From an uncultured Lachnospiraceae bacterium (GTDB lineage: Bacteria > Bacillota > Clostridia > Lachnospirales > Lachnospiraceae): 59,677 nt of DNA. Every line of letters begins with the position of its first letter. Position 1 is the first letter of the stretch. Where the stretch lies: the NCBI GenBank assembly GCA_902779395.1, contig CACZBK010000025.1, positions 1 through 59,677 on the forward strand, written 5' to 3'. Shown piece by piece: positions 16,760-26,305 of the stretch. The translations under genes were made by a program, and so were the position numbers. A model generated the notes under the pieces. The model searched no databases. It saw nothing but the letters and a program-made list of their open reading frames with translations, and was not told the origin of the DNA.

Positions 16760-19700
16760 ATGAAGAGCAGATTTAAGCATTTGATAACATGGATCTTACT
16801 TCTGAGCCTTGTTTTATCTACTGCATATCCTTTGTGTTTTGAGAATGTTTATGCGGCTGATGAACAGGAAGATACAGGGATCACAGCCGGTTATATAACC
16901 ACTCCGGAAGAGGAAGAGATTTCCTGCGCCGGTACGGATATAGATTACAGGACTGCCATGGAACGCCTTGAAGGCAGTGTCAGCGATAAGGGATCGGAGC
17001 ATTTATATGCTGCCAGACCCGATGATGAATTTCCCTGCTATTATACGGAGGACTGGCTTTCGTATTTTGATGAAAAATATCCTCCTACCAGAGATCAGGG
17101 AAAGTACGCTACCTGCTGGGCGGAATCTGCAATGAGTCTGGCGGAGTTCTATATGATCCGTAACGGGCTTGCGGATAAGAGCATAGACTACAGTGAGCTT
17201 CATCTTGCTTACTGGACTTATACCCAGGGTAGCCCGTCCGCAGCAGCGGGTGATACAAAAGATAAGGTCATTTTTACGCCCTCTTCCGAAAAGGAGATTG
17301 AAAATATACTGGATAACGGTGGCAGCCTGAAGTTTGCGGTAGAAAGCCTTATGAGAAACAGAGGCTTTGCATCTGAGAAGAGCGCGCCTTACAGCGGTGC
17401 GGAATCAGTCGCTAACGGTAATCCTCTTTCCGAGGCAATGGAGCGGACTGATGTCGCATACCTTAAAAATGCATGTCTTATACCTATCAGATTTAAGCCG
17501 GATAATGTAAAACAGGCTATAGTCGAAAACGGTGCAGCCGGGATTGCTATCTATGCCAACAGGGATAATTATAATGAGGAATATAATACATATTACAGCA
17601 GCAGCGAAAACAGTACAAATCATGCTCTGACCATAGTCGGGTGGGATGATTTCTTCCCCGGACAGAGGTTTTGTGATGCTTACGGGAACAAGCCTCCCTT
17701 AGACGGTGCGTGGCTTGTACGAAACAGCTACAGTACAGAAAATAAAGAAGATTACAGTTCATATTTCTGGCTGTCTTACTTTGATAAAACAATAAGCGGC
17801 GCCTGGGTATTCCAGCTGATGGACAGCTTCCCCTGGGACAATCATTATTACTATGATTCGCAGATCCACGGAAATACTTATTATGATAATGTATGTGAAT
17901 ATGCGAATGTGTTCACAGTGGGCGGAGAAGGGCAGGCTGAAGGCGAGAGGCTTGAGGCTGTAAGCTTTGAGATGGCTCTGGTAGAAGATACGGGATCTCA
18001 TTATACAATAAAGATCTATGGCGGGCTTACAGGAGATACGCCCGATACCGGAACGCTGATAAGAACTGCATCAGCGGAAGGAACCATATATTATGAAGGT
18101 TTTTATACGGTAAGCCTTAATTCTCCGGTTGTATTTGATAAAGGGGAAAAGTTTGCCGTTGTCGTATCCTTTGACGGTCCGGGTTCATCGGTCGTTCTGG
18201 AAACAGCTGTTGAGGAGTATAACTGTATCAGCAGTAAGGTGGGTATAAGCACAGGGCAGAGTTTTGTTTCTACCGACAGGGAGACATGGGCGGATACCAA
18301 GAGCAGTGAAAAAAATCATGGTAATCTTGTTATCGCTGCGATGACAAGTGATACCGAAAAGAAGGCGGCTGTAAGCAAAGTAGTCCTTACTCCGGAAAAT
18401 GTTACTTTTACTTCACCGGATGAAAGTGTTGATGCTTCTGTTAAGCTTCTTGATACAAACGGTGAGGAATCTGCAGAAAGCGAATACAGCTATGTTATCT
18501 GGAGCAGCGGAAACAGTAAGGTCGCTGTTGTAGATGAATTCGGTCATATCACTCCGGTCGGAAACGGCCAGACCAGCGTTAGTGCCAAATACGGTAAGCT
18601 CAGTGCTTCCTGTGAAGTGAGGGTCGCGATACCTGAAGAAGGCAGAACTGCTGTACCGGTTGCCGATCTTAGGCCGGATTCGGAACTTGACTGGCAGAAT
18701 TCCAGGTTAAAGCTCAGCTGTTCTACTCCCGGAGCAGCTATATATTATACTTTAGACGGAAGTGATGTGACAAAAAAGAGCACAAGATACAGCGGGGAGA
18801 TATCGTTTTCGCCTTTGATGGCAGGAGGGGATATTATTGTTAAGGCTATGGCTTCGGCTTATGGCTATAAAGACAGTGAGAGTGTGGAGTTTAAATACAG
18901 TCTTCCGGCAAAGGGAAAGCTGCGCATACCTGTTCCGGCTAAGGGCACGGTCATCAAGTCTACTGCAACAGGGTATCTTAGTCTTTCGGCTAAAATGACC
19001 ATTAATGAGGAAGACGATACACCTTTGGAGGGCTTTTCATGGACTGTTTCGGATGAAAGCATACTTAAGATATATGCAGGAGAAGACGGAAAGAGCGGTG
19101 CCGCAAAACTGACAGGACTTAAGAACGGGATCACCGTTGTAAGTGTCAATGCACTTGACTCATTGGGAGAAAGACTGGATGCCAGCATAAGTATAAGCGT
19201 TGATATTGCTACTACCGGAGATGTTCATATAAGTCCTCTCAGCGGTAATTATCTGTACGCAGGCGATCATATCAGCATCAGTTGTGATACACCGGAAGCA
19301 TCGATCTATTACACGCTTGACGGTTCGGCTGCCACACCGTCCGGATTATTGTACACCGGAGATATTATCGTTGGTCCGGATTCCGTAGGCAGTCAGATCA
19401 CTGTCAATTCGATCGCCGTAAAAGAAGGAATGTATGCGTCTGAGAGCGTGAGCTGCTGTTATTCGGTAAAGAGGGGGAAACCGGGCAGGTCACCTCATGA
19501 TTCGCTGCCCGATGCCGCTGATGACGAGGGATATATATATCTTGTGAAAGGACAGAGTTTTTATCCCGACAGCTCTGTCAACTGGATATGCAAAGGCCGG
19601 CAAAATGTTGTGAGTATAAATAAAAAGGGCCTTGTTAAAGCGAAAAATGCCGGCATGGCACGTATAGAATCCCGGGATGATCCGGAAGTATACATGAATT

Positions 19701-20731
19701 TCATTGTAGCCGTCCCTTCGGTAATGGTCGACAAAAAGACTCTGGCTGTCGGAGAAGAAGGGGAGGCTGTATTGTCATGCTTTTTGAACGGCATTGATAA
19801 GACAGATAAATTTCCCAATATTCACTGGTTTTCGTCTGATGATACGGTTTTGGAAGTTTATGATGACGGATCATATAAAGCTATAGGAAACGGAAGTGCA
19901 AAGATTGCGGTATACGTAAACGGAAAAGAGTATGCCGTTAAGGTCAGGGTAAAGGATCAGGTCAAAGTTCCTGCACTTACATTATCCGAGAACAGGGTTG
20001 ATCTGGTACTTAATCCGCTTCAAAGCGGCAGGATTAAGATCAAAGGCTTAAATATCAAAAAATGTCAGATAGACGGGACGGGCGTATATCCTTCGGAATA
20101 TAATAAAAAAGGAGTGCCTGTGGTATTCCAGAATGAAGTCATCAGGATCACATCAGCCGGAAAAGTGACAGCTTTGAGTCCCGGTACAACGACACTGATA
20201 CTTTCATCGGAGGCTGAACCCGAAAATCCTGTATTTGTGGATGTATATGTCAGGGAGCCGGCTGAGCGCGTATATTACATGATGCCCGGAAAGACCAGAA
20301 AGATCAGGATCAAAGGATTGAAGACTACCGGGAAGGATACGGCAGAGATCTTTTCGACAAATGAAGATGTGGTCTGCGTAGATAAAGGAAAGATAATCTG
20401 CAGGGATAAAGAGGGAGAGAGTTTAGTCGTATGCAGCTATAAAGGTTTTGATTTTGTGATCAGGGTATATGTAAATTATGCCGAGCTTAAAACTGATGAT
20501 AAACTCAGGGCAAAAGGCAAAGATTATGAGCTTGTTCTGAAACTTGGGGATGAACCGTATGAACTGAACTGGATCGGTGAACATGCTCAGAAGGCTGAAT
20601 TTATAAACAGAGATAATACCGTGGCATTTATGGATCAATATGAAGTCATATATATAAGGGGTAAAGGTAAAACTACACTTACTGCAAAAGTTCATGGCAA
20701 AAAGATAAAGATCAGGATAATCGTAAACTAA
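16760..20731 (+). CDS. Secreted papain-like (C1) cysteine peptidase with Ig-like and chitobiase-C-type domains
   Basis: 1323 residues from ATG 16760, chosen over TTG 16757 because GAGGGG at 16746-16751 is then 8 bases away. A signal peptide (KSRFKHLITWILLLSLVLS, cut near VYAADE) is followed by the C1 domain (about 80-350) with all four expected residues: Gln113 (DQGKYATCWAES), Cys119, His288 (NHALTIVGW) and Asn322 (VRNSYS). A jelly-roll lectin-like segment follows (about 365-525), the usual partner of this bacterial C1 group. Then come BIG2-type domains and two chitobiase/hexosaminidase C-terminal-type modules (PGAAIYYTLDGS and EASIYYTLDGS). It is exported and predicted to be active. It lies between a subtilase-fold and an M3 peptidase gene; the M3 gene starts 12 bases later. 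No anchor is visible. Confidence 0.87.
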   Translation: MKSRFKHLITWILLLSLVLSTAYPLCFENVYAADEQEDTGITAGYITTPEEEEISCAGTDIDYRTAMERLEGSVSDKGSEHLYAARPDDEFPCYYTEDWLSYFDEKYPPTRDQGKYATCWAESAMSLAEFYMIRNGLADKSIDYSELHLAYWTYTQGSPSAAAGDTKDKVIFTPSSEKEIENILDNGGSLKFAVESLMRNRGFASEKSAPYSGAESVANGNPLSEAMERTDVAYLKNACLIPIRFKPDNVKQAIVENGAAGIAIYANRDNYNEEYNTYYSSSENSTNHALTIVGWDDFFPGQRFCDAYGNKPPLDGAWLVRNSYSTENKEDYSSYFWLSYFDKTISGAWVFQLMDSFPWDNHYYYDSQIHGNTYYDNVCEYANVFTVGGEGQAEGERLEAVSFEMALVEDTGSHYTIKIYGGLTGDTPDTGTLIRTASAEGTIYYEGFYTVSLNSPVVFDKGEKFAVVVSFDGPGSSVVLETAVEEYNCISSKVGISTGQSFVSTDRETWADTKSSEKNHGNLVIAAMTSDTEKKAAVSKVVLTPENVTFTSPDESVDASVKLLDTNGEESAESEYSYVIWSSGNSKVAVVDEFGHITPVGNGQTSVSAKYGKLSASCEVRVAIPEEGRTAVPVADLRPDSELDWQNSRLKLSCSTPGAAIYYTLDGSDVTKKSTRYSGEISFSPLMAGGDIIVKAMASAYGYKDSESVEFKYSLPAKGKLRIPVPAKGTVIKSTATGYLSLSAKMTINEEDDTPLEGFSWTVSDESILKIYAGEDGKSGAAKLTGLKNGITVVSVNALDSLGERLDASISISVDIATTGDVHISPLSGNYLYAGDHISISCDTPEASIYYTLDGSAATPSGLLYTGDIIVGPDSVGSQITVNSIAVKEGMYASESVSCCYSVKRGKPGRSPHDSLPDAADDEGYIYLVKGQSFYPDSSVNWICKGRQNVVSINKKGLVKAKNAGMARIESRDDPEVYMNFIVAVPSVMVDKKTLAVGEEGEAVLSCFLNGIDKTDKFPNIHWFSSDDTVLEVYDDGSYKAIGNGSAKIAVYVNGKEYAVKVRVKDQVKVPALTLSENRVDLVLNPLQSGRIKIKGLNIKKCQIDGTGVYPSEYNKKGVPVVFQNEVIRITSAGKVTALSPGTTTLILSSEAEPENPVFVDVYVREPAERVYYMMPGKTRKIRIKGLKTTGKDTAEIFSTNEDVVCVDKGKIICRDKEGESLVVCSYKGFDFVIRVYVNYAELKTDDKLRAKGKDYELVLKLGDEPYELNWIGEHAQKAEFINRDNTVAFMDQYEVIYIRGKGKTTLTAKVHGKKIKIRIIVN

Positions 20732-20743
20732 AGGGAGGGAAAA

Positions 20744-23683
20744 ATGAAAAGAAAAACTAAAACATGGATAAACAGAGCAGTTACGGCAGCTTTGGGAATA
20801 AGCATGCTGCCGGCAATGTGGTCAGCAGCTGCCGGGGAACATGACGGAAGGCTTACTGACAGGGTTGATCATTCAGACAAGAATTTCAAGGACTATAAAT
20901 ATGAACGCCTGGATGAAAAGGATTTTGACGAGATCATAGACGGTCTTGAAGATCTGGCAGATGATCCCGGAAGCGCCGATGCCGTGCTTGATGTTATCAT
21001 TGCCATGGAAGATTACTATAACGAACTTAACGGCCTTTATTCGATAGCTCACATAAAGTCCGACCTGGTTGCTGATGATGCTTACTGGGATGATGAAGTG
21101 AAGTACTGTGATGAACTTGCTACAAGTGTTTCGGATAAGATCATGAAAAGCTATCGGACGATAGCATATTCGGTAAATACCGACGTACTGCACGATCGTA
21201 TAGATGATGAGGATGAGTGGCAGGATATCCTGGATTATGTGGATATGACCCAGGAACAGAAGGATCTGAGCGCTAAAGAAACGGAGCTTTCTCTTCAATA
21301 CGATATCCTTTATGATAAAAAATATACCACTACGATAAACGGCAAGAAATATACCTTGGATGAACTTTCGGAAGCAAATACCAATGCGGCTATAGACAGG
21401 GATGCTTTTCTCAAAGGATATACTGATCTGCTTCAGCAGAAGAATAAAGATATGGCAGAACTGTATATCGAACTTGTAAAGGTCCGTACTGATATAGCTA
21501 AGAGTTACGGCTATGACAATTATGCGGATTACTCATATGATAAGCGTTATGACAGAGATTATTCCTATGATGATCTTGCTGCATACCGTCAGGATATAAA
21601 GGATAATTTTATTTCGGCTCAGGATAACCTTACGCTTCAGCTTTTCATGAACTATTATGATAAGATGCAGGAAGCATTTGACCAGCAGATCAGCCAGCAG
21701 GAATGCATGGATATCATGAGAAAATATCTTCCGGAGATCTCTTCGGATATGCTGGTTTCTCTGGACTTTATGGTAGATCATGATCTCTGTGATCTGAGCG
21801 TGGATGAAAAAAAGGCTCCCGGCGGATATACCATACAGATATCCGGTTATAATGCTCCGTTTATGTACAATGATGCAAGCGGTACATATACGGATATGAG
21901 AACCGTTATACATGAATTCGGTCACTATAACCAGATGTACTATATGACTGAGGACAGCTGGTATTACGGAAATACTGATCTTGACCTGGCAGAGATCCAT
22001 TCACAGGGACTTGAGATGCTCTTTATGGACTTTGCAAATGATATCTTCGGAGATTACGGCGATGTCATGAATTTCTATACAATATATAATTTTGTTGGAT
22101 CAGCCATAGACGGGGTTAAGGAAGATGAGTTCCAGTATAGAGTTTACAGCGATCCTGACAATCTTACCGTCGAGAAGCTTAACCAGATATATTATGATGT
22201 GTGCATGGAATACAGCGGGCAGTACAGCAGTATGCTCAGCGATTCGCTTTCGCTGGCTGATCAGGGATATCTTGATCAGGGCGTGGTACTGGAATGGGTC
22301 AACATACCGCATACGTTCCAGTCTCCTTTGTATTATGTAAGTTATTCGGTTTCTATAGCTGCTGTTTTTGAACTTTTTGATCAGATACTTGATGATCGTG
22401 ATGCCGGTATAGAGCTTTATCTGTCTCTTGTTGATGAAGAATTCCAGAATGATTATCAGGAGACTCTTGCTAATGCGGGGCTGAATAATCCTATAAAGAA
22501 TCCCCGCTTTGATGTATATGCATCCGATCTTTTGTATTATCTTGGCCTTGAAGATGAGCGTATAGATGATGGTACATATTCATCAGCCGGAAGCGGTGAC
22601 GGAACCTTGGTTGAACCTACTCCGACCGCTGCAGATGAGAATAAGGACGCTGATAATGACAAGGATAGTGATAAAGATAATGATAAAGATAAAGACAAGG
22701 ATAAAGATAAGGATAAAAAAGGCGATGATGTGATCAGCGATGTGGGAGTATCCACGGGTGTTATCGTAGCACTTGGGATAATCGGGGTACTCTTTGTAGC
22801 TGTGCTTATCATTTTGATCGTTCTTCTTATAAAGAGAGGAAAAGAGAATAAAGCACAGAAATATGCGAATGTCGGTGGCGGTACTGTACCTCCCGGAGGA
22901 TATATGCCTCAGAATGGTGCCGGAGCACCCGGAATGCCCGGAGCAGGCGGATTCGGAGGAGCAAACGGAGCACCCGGAATGCCCGGAGCAGGCGGACTTG
23001 GAGGAGCAAACGGAGCACCCGGAATGCCCGGAACAGGCGGATTTGGAGGAGCAAACGGAACACCCGGAATGCCCGGAACAGGCGGATTTGGCGGCATGCA
23101 GGGAAATCCCTATATGCAGAACAACTCACAGCCCATGCAGCAGGGGAATCCTTTTATGCAGGGCAATGCCCAGCCTATGCAGCAGAACAATACTTTTGCG
23201 CAGAATAACGATCAGGTGATCATGAATGACCAGTACAGGCTCGGCAATCCTTCAACAGATGACAATCCTTATCTTCAGGGCAATCCTTATGCCGGACTGG
23301 GGATAAATAAACCCATGGGATCTTCGGTACAGCCGGCACCGGCTGTTACGGAAACCGACCCGGCAGATCTGTTTAGATCTACACCTTCGGGATTTGCCGG
23401 CCCTGAAACCGGAGCGGCAGAAAATACTGCAACTGTTAATGCATTTGCGGGGACCGCAGCAGCTGCGGAAGCGGATGGTACTTTGAACTCAAATACCGAT
23501 GCAGCTGTAAACAACAATGTTTTTCAGACGTCCGAACCTGCAGCAATGGGGCCGCAGACTGATGATCGCCCCGCGCCGGAAGCGATGGGAGCATTTAAAT
23601 CACAGATGCCTAATACAGCACCTAATCCTTTCCTGCAGAATCTGGAAAACATGAATAAAGACAGCGGTACCGACAATACTTGA
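20744..23683 (+). CDS. Membrane-anchored extracellular M3 (oligoendopeptidase F-like) metallopeptidase with collagen-like tail
   Basis: 979 residues. A signal peptide (KRKTKTWINRAVTAALGISML) precedes a helical M3 peptidase domain (about 40-620). The zinc site is HEFGH at 390-394 with Glu417 in AEIHSQGLE as third ligand, all intact. An Asp/Lys linker (about 632-660), a transmembrane helix (about 671-698, GIIGVLFVAVLIILIVLLIK) and a positive stop-transfer (KRGKENK) follow. The last 270 residues carry four 15-residue Gly/Pro repeats and Gln/Asn/Met-rich text. Topology predicts peptidase outside and repeats inside. Most M3 oligoendopeptidases are soluble and cytoplasmic, so signal peptide plus anchor is unusual. 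RBS GGGAGGG; it sits 12 bases after the C1 peptidase gene, suggesting joint transcription. Confidence 0.87.
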   Translation: MKRKTKTWINRAVTAALGISMLPAMWSAAAGEHDGRLTDRVDHSDKNFKDYKYERLDEKDFDEIIDGLEDLADDPGSADAVLDVIIAMEDYYNELNGLYSIAHIKSDLVADDAYWDDEVKYCDELATSVSDKIMKSYRTIAYSVNTDVLHDRIDDEDEWQDILDYVDMTQEQKDLSAKETELSLQYDILYDKKYTTTINGKKYTLDELSEANTNAAIDRDAFLKGYTDLLQQKNKDMAELYIELVKVRTDIAKSYGYDNYADYSYDKRYDRDYSYDDLAAYRQDIKDNFISAQDNLTLQLFMNYYDKMQEAFDQQISQQECMDIMRKYLPEISSDMLVSLDFMVDHDLCDLSVDEKKAPGGYTIQISGYNAPFMYNDASGTYTDMRTVIHEFGHYNQMYYMTEDSWYYGNTDLDLAEIHSQGLEMLFMDFANDIFGDYGDVMNFYTIYNFVGSAIDGVKEDEFQYRVYSDPDNLTVEKLNQIYYDVCMEYSGQYSSMLSDSLSLADQGYLDQGVVLEWVNIPHTFQSPLYYVSYSVSIAAVFELFDQILDDRDAGIELYLSLVDEEFQNDYQETLANAGLNNPIKNPRFDVYASDLLYYLGLEDERIDDGTYSSAGSGDGTLVEPTPTAADENKDADNDKDSDKDNDKDKDKDKDKDKKGDDVISDVGVSTGVIVALGIIGVLFVAVLIILIVLLIKRGKENKAQKYANVGGGTVPPGGYMPQNGAGAPGMPGAGGFGGANGAPGMPGAGGLGGANGAPGMPGTGGFGGANGTPGMPGTGGFGGMQGNPYMQNNSQPMQQGNPFMQGNAQPMQQNNTFAQNNDQVIMNDQYRLGNPSTDDNPYLQGNPYAGLGINKPMGSSVQPAPAVTETDPADLFRSTPSGFAGPETGAAENTATVNAFAGTAAAAEADGTLNSNTDAAVNNNVFQTSEPAAMGPQTDDRPAPEAMGAFKSQMPNTAPNPFLQNLENMNKDSGTDNT
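22636..22720 (+). repeat. GATAA(A/G)-type microsatellite coding an Asp/Lys linker
   Basis: About 85 bases made mainly of GATAAA, GATAAG, GACAAG and GATAAT hexamers. They encode alternating Asp-Lys just before the transmembrane helix of the M3 peptidase. Such tracts can change length by slippage in 6-base steps, which would keep the frame. Confidence 0.8.
22922..23101 (+). repeat. Four tandem 45-bp repeats (Gly/Pro-rich, in frame)
   Basis: Units at 22922-22966, 22967-23011, 23012-23056 and 23057-23101, each coding 15 residues of the form GAPGMPGAGGFGGAN. They differ by a few substitutions (Ala to Thr, Phe to Leu), and the last unit ends GGMQ. Near-identity of the DNA suggests recent duplication. 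Confidence 0.95.
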
Positions 23684-23708
23684 AAATAAAAAACTACTAT
23701 GCTATAAT
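23680..23708 (+). promoter_or_regulatory. Sigma-A promoter of argH
   Basis: TTGAAA (23680-23685), exactly 17 bases, TATAAT (23703-23708). The -35 box overlaps the stop codon of the M3 peptidase gene, so argH starts a new unit without a terminator in between. Confidence 0.8.
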
Positions 23709-23751
23709 CCTTTGAATTAATTTTATTTCAGATAAAACGGAGAAGATGGCC

Positions 23752-25155
23752 ATGGCACAGCTTTGGGGAGGAAGATTCACAAAAAATACCGACAGAAACG
23801 TATATCTGTTCAATGCTTCCATAGATTTTGACAAACGCATGTATCGCGAAGATATAGAAGGAAGCCGTGTACATGCCCGGATGCTGAGGAAGCAGGGCAT
23901 ACTTACGGAAGATGAGGCGGATGCTATAGATAAGGGGCTTAGCGGGATCGTTAAAGATCTTGATGAAGGGAACCTTATCATCACTGATGAGTTTGAGGAT
24001 ATTCACAGTTTTGTTGAAGCAACCCTTACTGCAAGGATAGGAGAAGCAGGTAAAAAACTGCATACAGGACGCAGCCGGAACGATCAGGTGGCGCTGGATC
24101 TTAAAATGTATGTCAGGGCTGAGATAGGAGAAGTGGATTCATTGCTTTTTGAATTTCAGAAAGTGCTTCTTAAAGTGATGAAAGAAAACACGGAAACATA
24201 TATGCCGGGGTTTACGCACCTGCAGAAAGCTCAGCCTGTAACGCTTGCGCATCATCTTGGCGCGTATTTTGAGATGTTTGCACGTGATCGTTCAAGACTT
24301 TCAGACACCTGCATGCGCTTAAACCGCTGCCCGCTTGGCGCAGGAGCACTGGCCGGAACGACTTATCCGCTTGACCGGGATTATACTGCGGAAAATCTGG
24401 GATTTACCGGCCCTACGTTTAATTCAATGGATTCTGTATCTGACAGGGATTATGTCATTGAATTTTTAAGTGACCTTTCTCTTATCATGATGCATTTATC
24501 ACGATTTTCAGAGGAAGTTATAATATGGAATTCCAATGAGTATGGTTTTGTAGAGATAGATGATGCGTTTTCTACCGGCTCGTCTATCATGCCTCAGAAG
24601 AAAAATCCGGATATTGCCGAGCTGGTACGTGGAAAGACAGGCAGGGTTTACGGGCATCTTGTAGCTATGCTGACAACCATGAAAGGCCTTCCTCTTGCAT
24701 ATAATAAGGATATGCAGGAGGATAAAGAGGGGACTTTTGATGCTATTGACACGGTTAAGGAATGTCTTACCATGTTCATGCAGATGGTAGATACAATGAA
24801 GTTCCGAAAAGAAGTTATGGCTAAAAGCGCTATGAAGGGATTTACCAATGCGACCGACGCTGCCGATTATCTGGTGAGAAAGGGCGTGGCGTTCAGAGAT
24901 GCTCACGGGATAATAGGCCGGCTGGTGCTTGAGTGTATTGAAAAGGACTGCAGCATAGAAGATATGAGCCTTGATGAGCTTAAGAAGATATCTGATAAGT
25001 TCGAAGAAGACATATATGATGCTGTTTCTCTGCAGACATGTGTTGAAAGGCGAAACACTGTCGGTGCGCCCGGGATCAGGGCCATGAATGAAGTGATCGA
25101 GGCATACGGGAGGTATCTGGAAGGACCTGAGCCTTCCTTATATACACGTAAATGA
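23752..25155 (+). CDS. argH: Argininosuccinate lyase
   Basis: 467 residues from ATG 23752. An in-frame ATG at 23746 would leave only 3 bases to the GGAG at 23739-23742, whereas 23752 leaves 9 and matches the usual N-terminus (QLWGGRF). Family marks: HTGRSRNDQVALD, the HLQKAQPVTLAHH stretch, and the fumarase/lyase signature GSSIMPQKKNPD that carries the catalytic serine loop. It splits argininosuccinate to arginine and fumarate, the last step of arginine synthesis. Normal length. No argG is in the window. It has its own consensus promoter. Confidence 0.97.
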   Translation: MAQLWGGRFTKNTDRNVYLFNASIDFDKRMYREDIEGSRVHARMLRKQGILTEDEADAIDKGLSGIVKDLDEGNLIITDEFEDIHSFVEATLTARIGEAGKKLHTGRSRNDQVALDLKMYVRAEIGEVDSLLFEFQKVLLKVMKENTETYMPGFTHLQKAQPVTLAHHLGAYFEMFARDRSRLSDTCMRLNRCPLGAGALAGTTYPLDRDYTAENLGFTGPTFNSMDSVSDRDYVIEFLSDLSLIMMHLSRFSEEVIIWNSNEYGFVEIDDAFSTGSSIMPQKKNPDIAELVRGKTGRVYGHLVAMLTTMKGLPLAYNKDMQEDKEGTFDAIDTVKECLTMFMQMVDTMKFRKEVMAKSAMKGFTNATDAADYLVRKGVAFRDAHGIIGRLVLECIEKDCSIEDMSLDELKKISDKFEEDIYDAVSLQTCVERRNTVGAPGIRAMNEVIEAYGRYLEGPEPSLYTRK

Positions 25156-25222
25156 TCATGATAATAAAAATCGTTCTTTGAACAGATCGATATTTAAGTA
25201 AAGATACAGGGAGGATAAAAAA

Positions 25223-26305
25223 ATGAGCAAATTAAAAGTCGGTATTTTAGGTGCAACCGGTATGGTCGGACAGAGATTTATCTCTATCCTTGAAAACCAC
25301 CCCTGGTTTGAAGTGACTACTGTGGCAGCCAGTCCCCGAAGTGCCGGAAAGACCTACGAGGAAGCGGTAGGAGACCGTTGGAAACTTGAAAAGCCTATGC
25401 CGGAAGCGGTTAAAAAACTTGTGGTAATGAATGTTAATGAGGTCGAAAAAGTTGCTGCAGAAGTTGATTTTGTTTTTTCGGCTGTAGATATGACCAAGGA
25501 TGAGATAAGGGCTATAGAAGAAGCTTATGCAAAAACCGAAACTCCGGTTGTATCAAACAACAGCGCTCATCGCTGGACGCCCGATGTTCCTATGGTGGTT
25601 CCCGAGATAAATCCGGGTCATATGGATGTTATAGAATTCCAGAGAAAGCGTCTTGGGACAAAGAGCGGTTTTATAGCTGTTAAGCCCAACTGCTCGATAC
25701 AGGCATATGCACCTGCGCTTACCGCATGGATGGAATATGAACCTTATGAAGTAGTAGCAAGTACTTATCAGGCTATAAGCGGTGCAGGAAAGACCTTCAA
25801 AGACTGGCCTGAGATGATAGAAAATATCATCCCCTATATCGGAGGAGAAGAAGAAAAAAGCGAGAAAGAACCTCTGCGTCTCTGGGGAGAGATCAAGGAC
25901 GGGGTTATCGTACCTGCTGTAAGCCCGATAATCACCTGCCAGTGCATACGTGTTCCTGTTCTCAACGGACATACCGCTACTGTATTTGTAAAGTTTAAGA
26001 AGAAAGCTTCTAAGGAAGAACTCATCAGGAAGCTTGTTGATTTCTCCGGTGAACCTCAGAAACTTGGCCTTCCCAGTGCACCCAAGCAGTTCATTCAGTA
26101 TCTTGAAGAGGATAACCGTCCCCAGGTCAAGCTGGATGTTGATTATGAAGGAGGCATGGGGGTATCCGTTGGAAGACTTCGTGAAGATACTGTTTATGAC
26201 TGGAAATTCGTGGGTCTGGCACACAATACTCTTCGCGGAGCTGCAGGCGGTGCTGTTCTCTGTGCAGAGCTTCTTAAGGCTAAAGATTTCATAAAGGAAA
26301 AATAA
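25223..26305 (+). CDS. asd: Aspartate-semialdehyde dehydrogenase
   Basis: 360 residues. The N-terminal nucleotide-binding turn GILGATGMVGQRF, the catalytic Cys157 in VKPNCSIQ and the likely acid/base His250 in LNGHTA mark the archaeal/fungal-like class of the enzyme, longer in its dimerisation segment than the E. coli type. It reduces aspartyl phosphate to aspartate semialdehyde at the branch to lysine, threonine, methionine and diaminopimelate. RBS GGGAGG. The stop codon abuts the ATG of the following ATPase, so these two are probably translated together. No clear promoter was found in the 67-base gap after argH. Confidence 0.95.
   Translation: MSKLKVGILGATGMVGQRFISILENHPWFEVTTVAASPRSAGKTYEEAVGDRWKLEKPMPEAVKKLVVMNVNEVEKVAAEVDFVFSAVDMTKDEIRAIEEAYAKTETPVVSNNSAHRWTPDVPMVVPEINPGHMDVIEFQRKRLGTKSGFIAVKPNCSIQAYAPALTAWMEYEPYEVVASTYQAISGAGKTFKDWPEMIENIIPYIGGEEEKSEKEPLRLWGEIKDGVIVPAVSPIITCQCIRVPVLNGHTATVFVKFKKKASKEELIRKLVDFSGEPQKLGLPSAPKQFIQYLEEDNRPQVKLDVDYEGGMGVSVGRLREDTVYDWKFVGLAHNTLRGAAGGAVLCAELLKAKDFIKEK

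Noticed and set aside
22537-22812. Minus-strand frame with long Ser-Leu repeat
   Set aside because: Complement of the Asp/Lys-coding GATAAR tract of the M3 peptidase.
22922-23101. CRISPR-like direct repeats
   Set aside because: The four units are contiguous, 45 bases, in frame and coding; there are no spacers and no cas genes.
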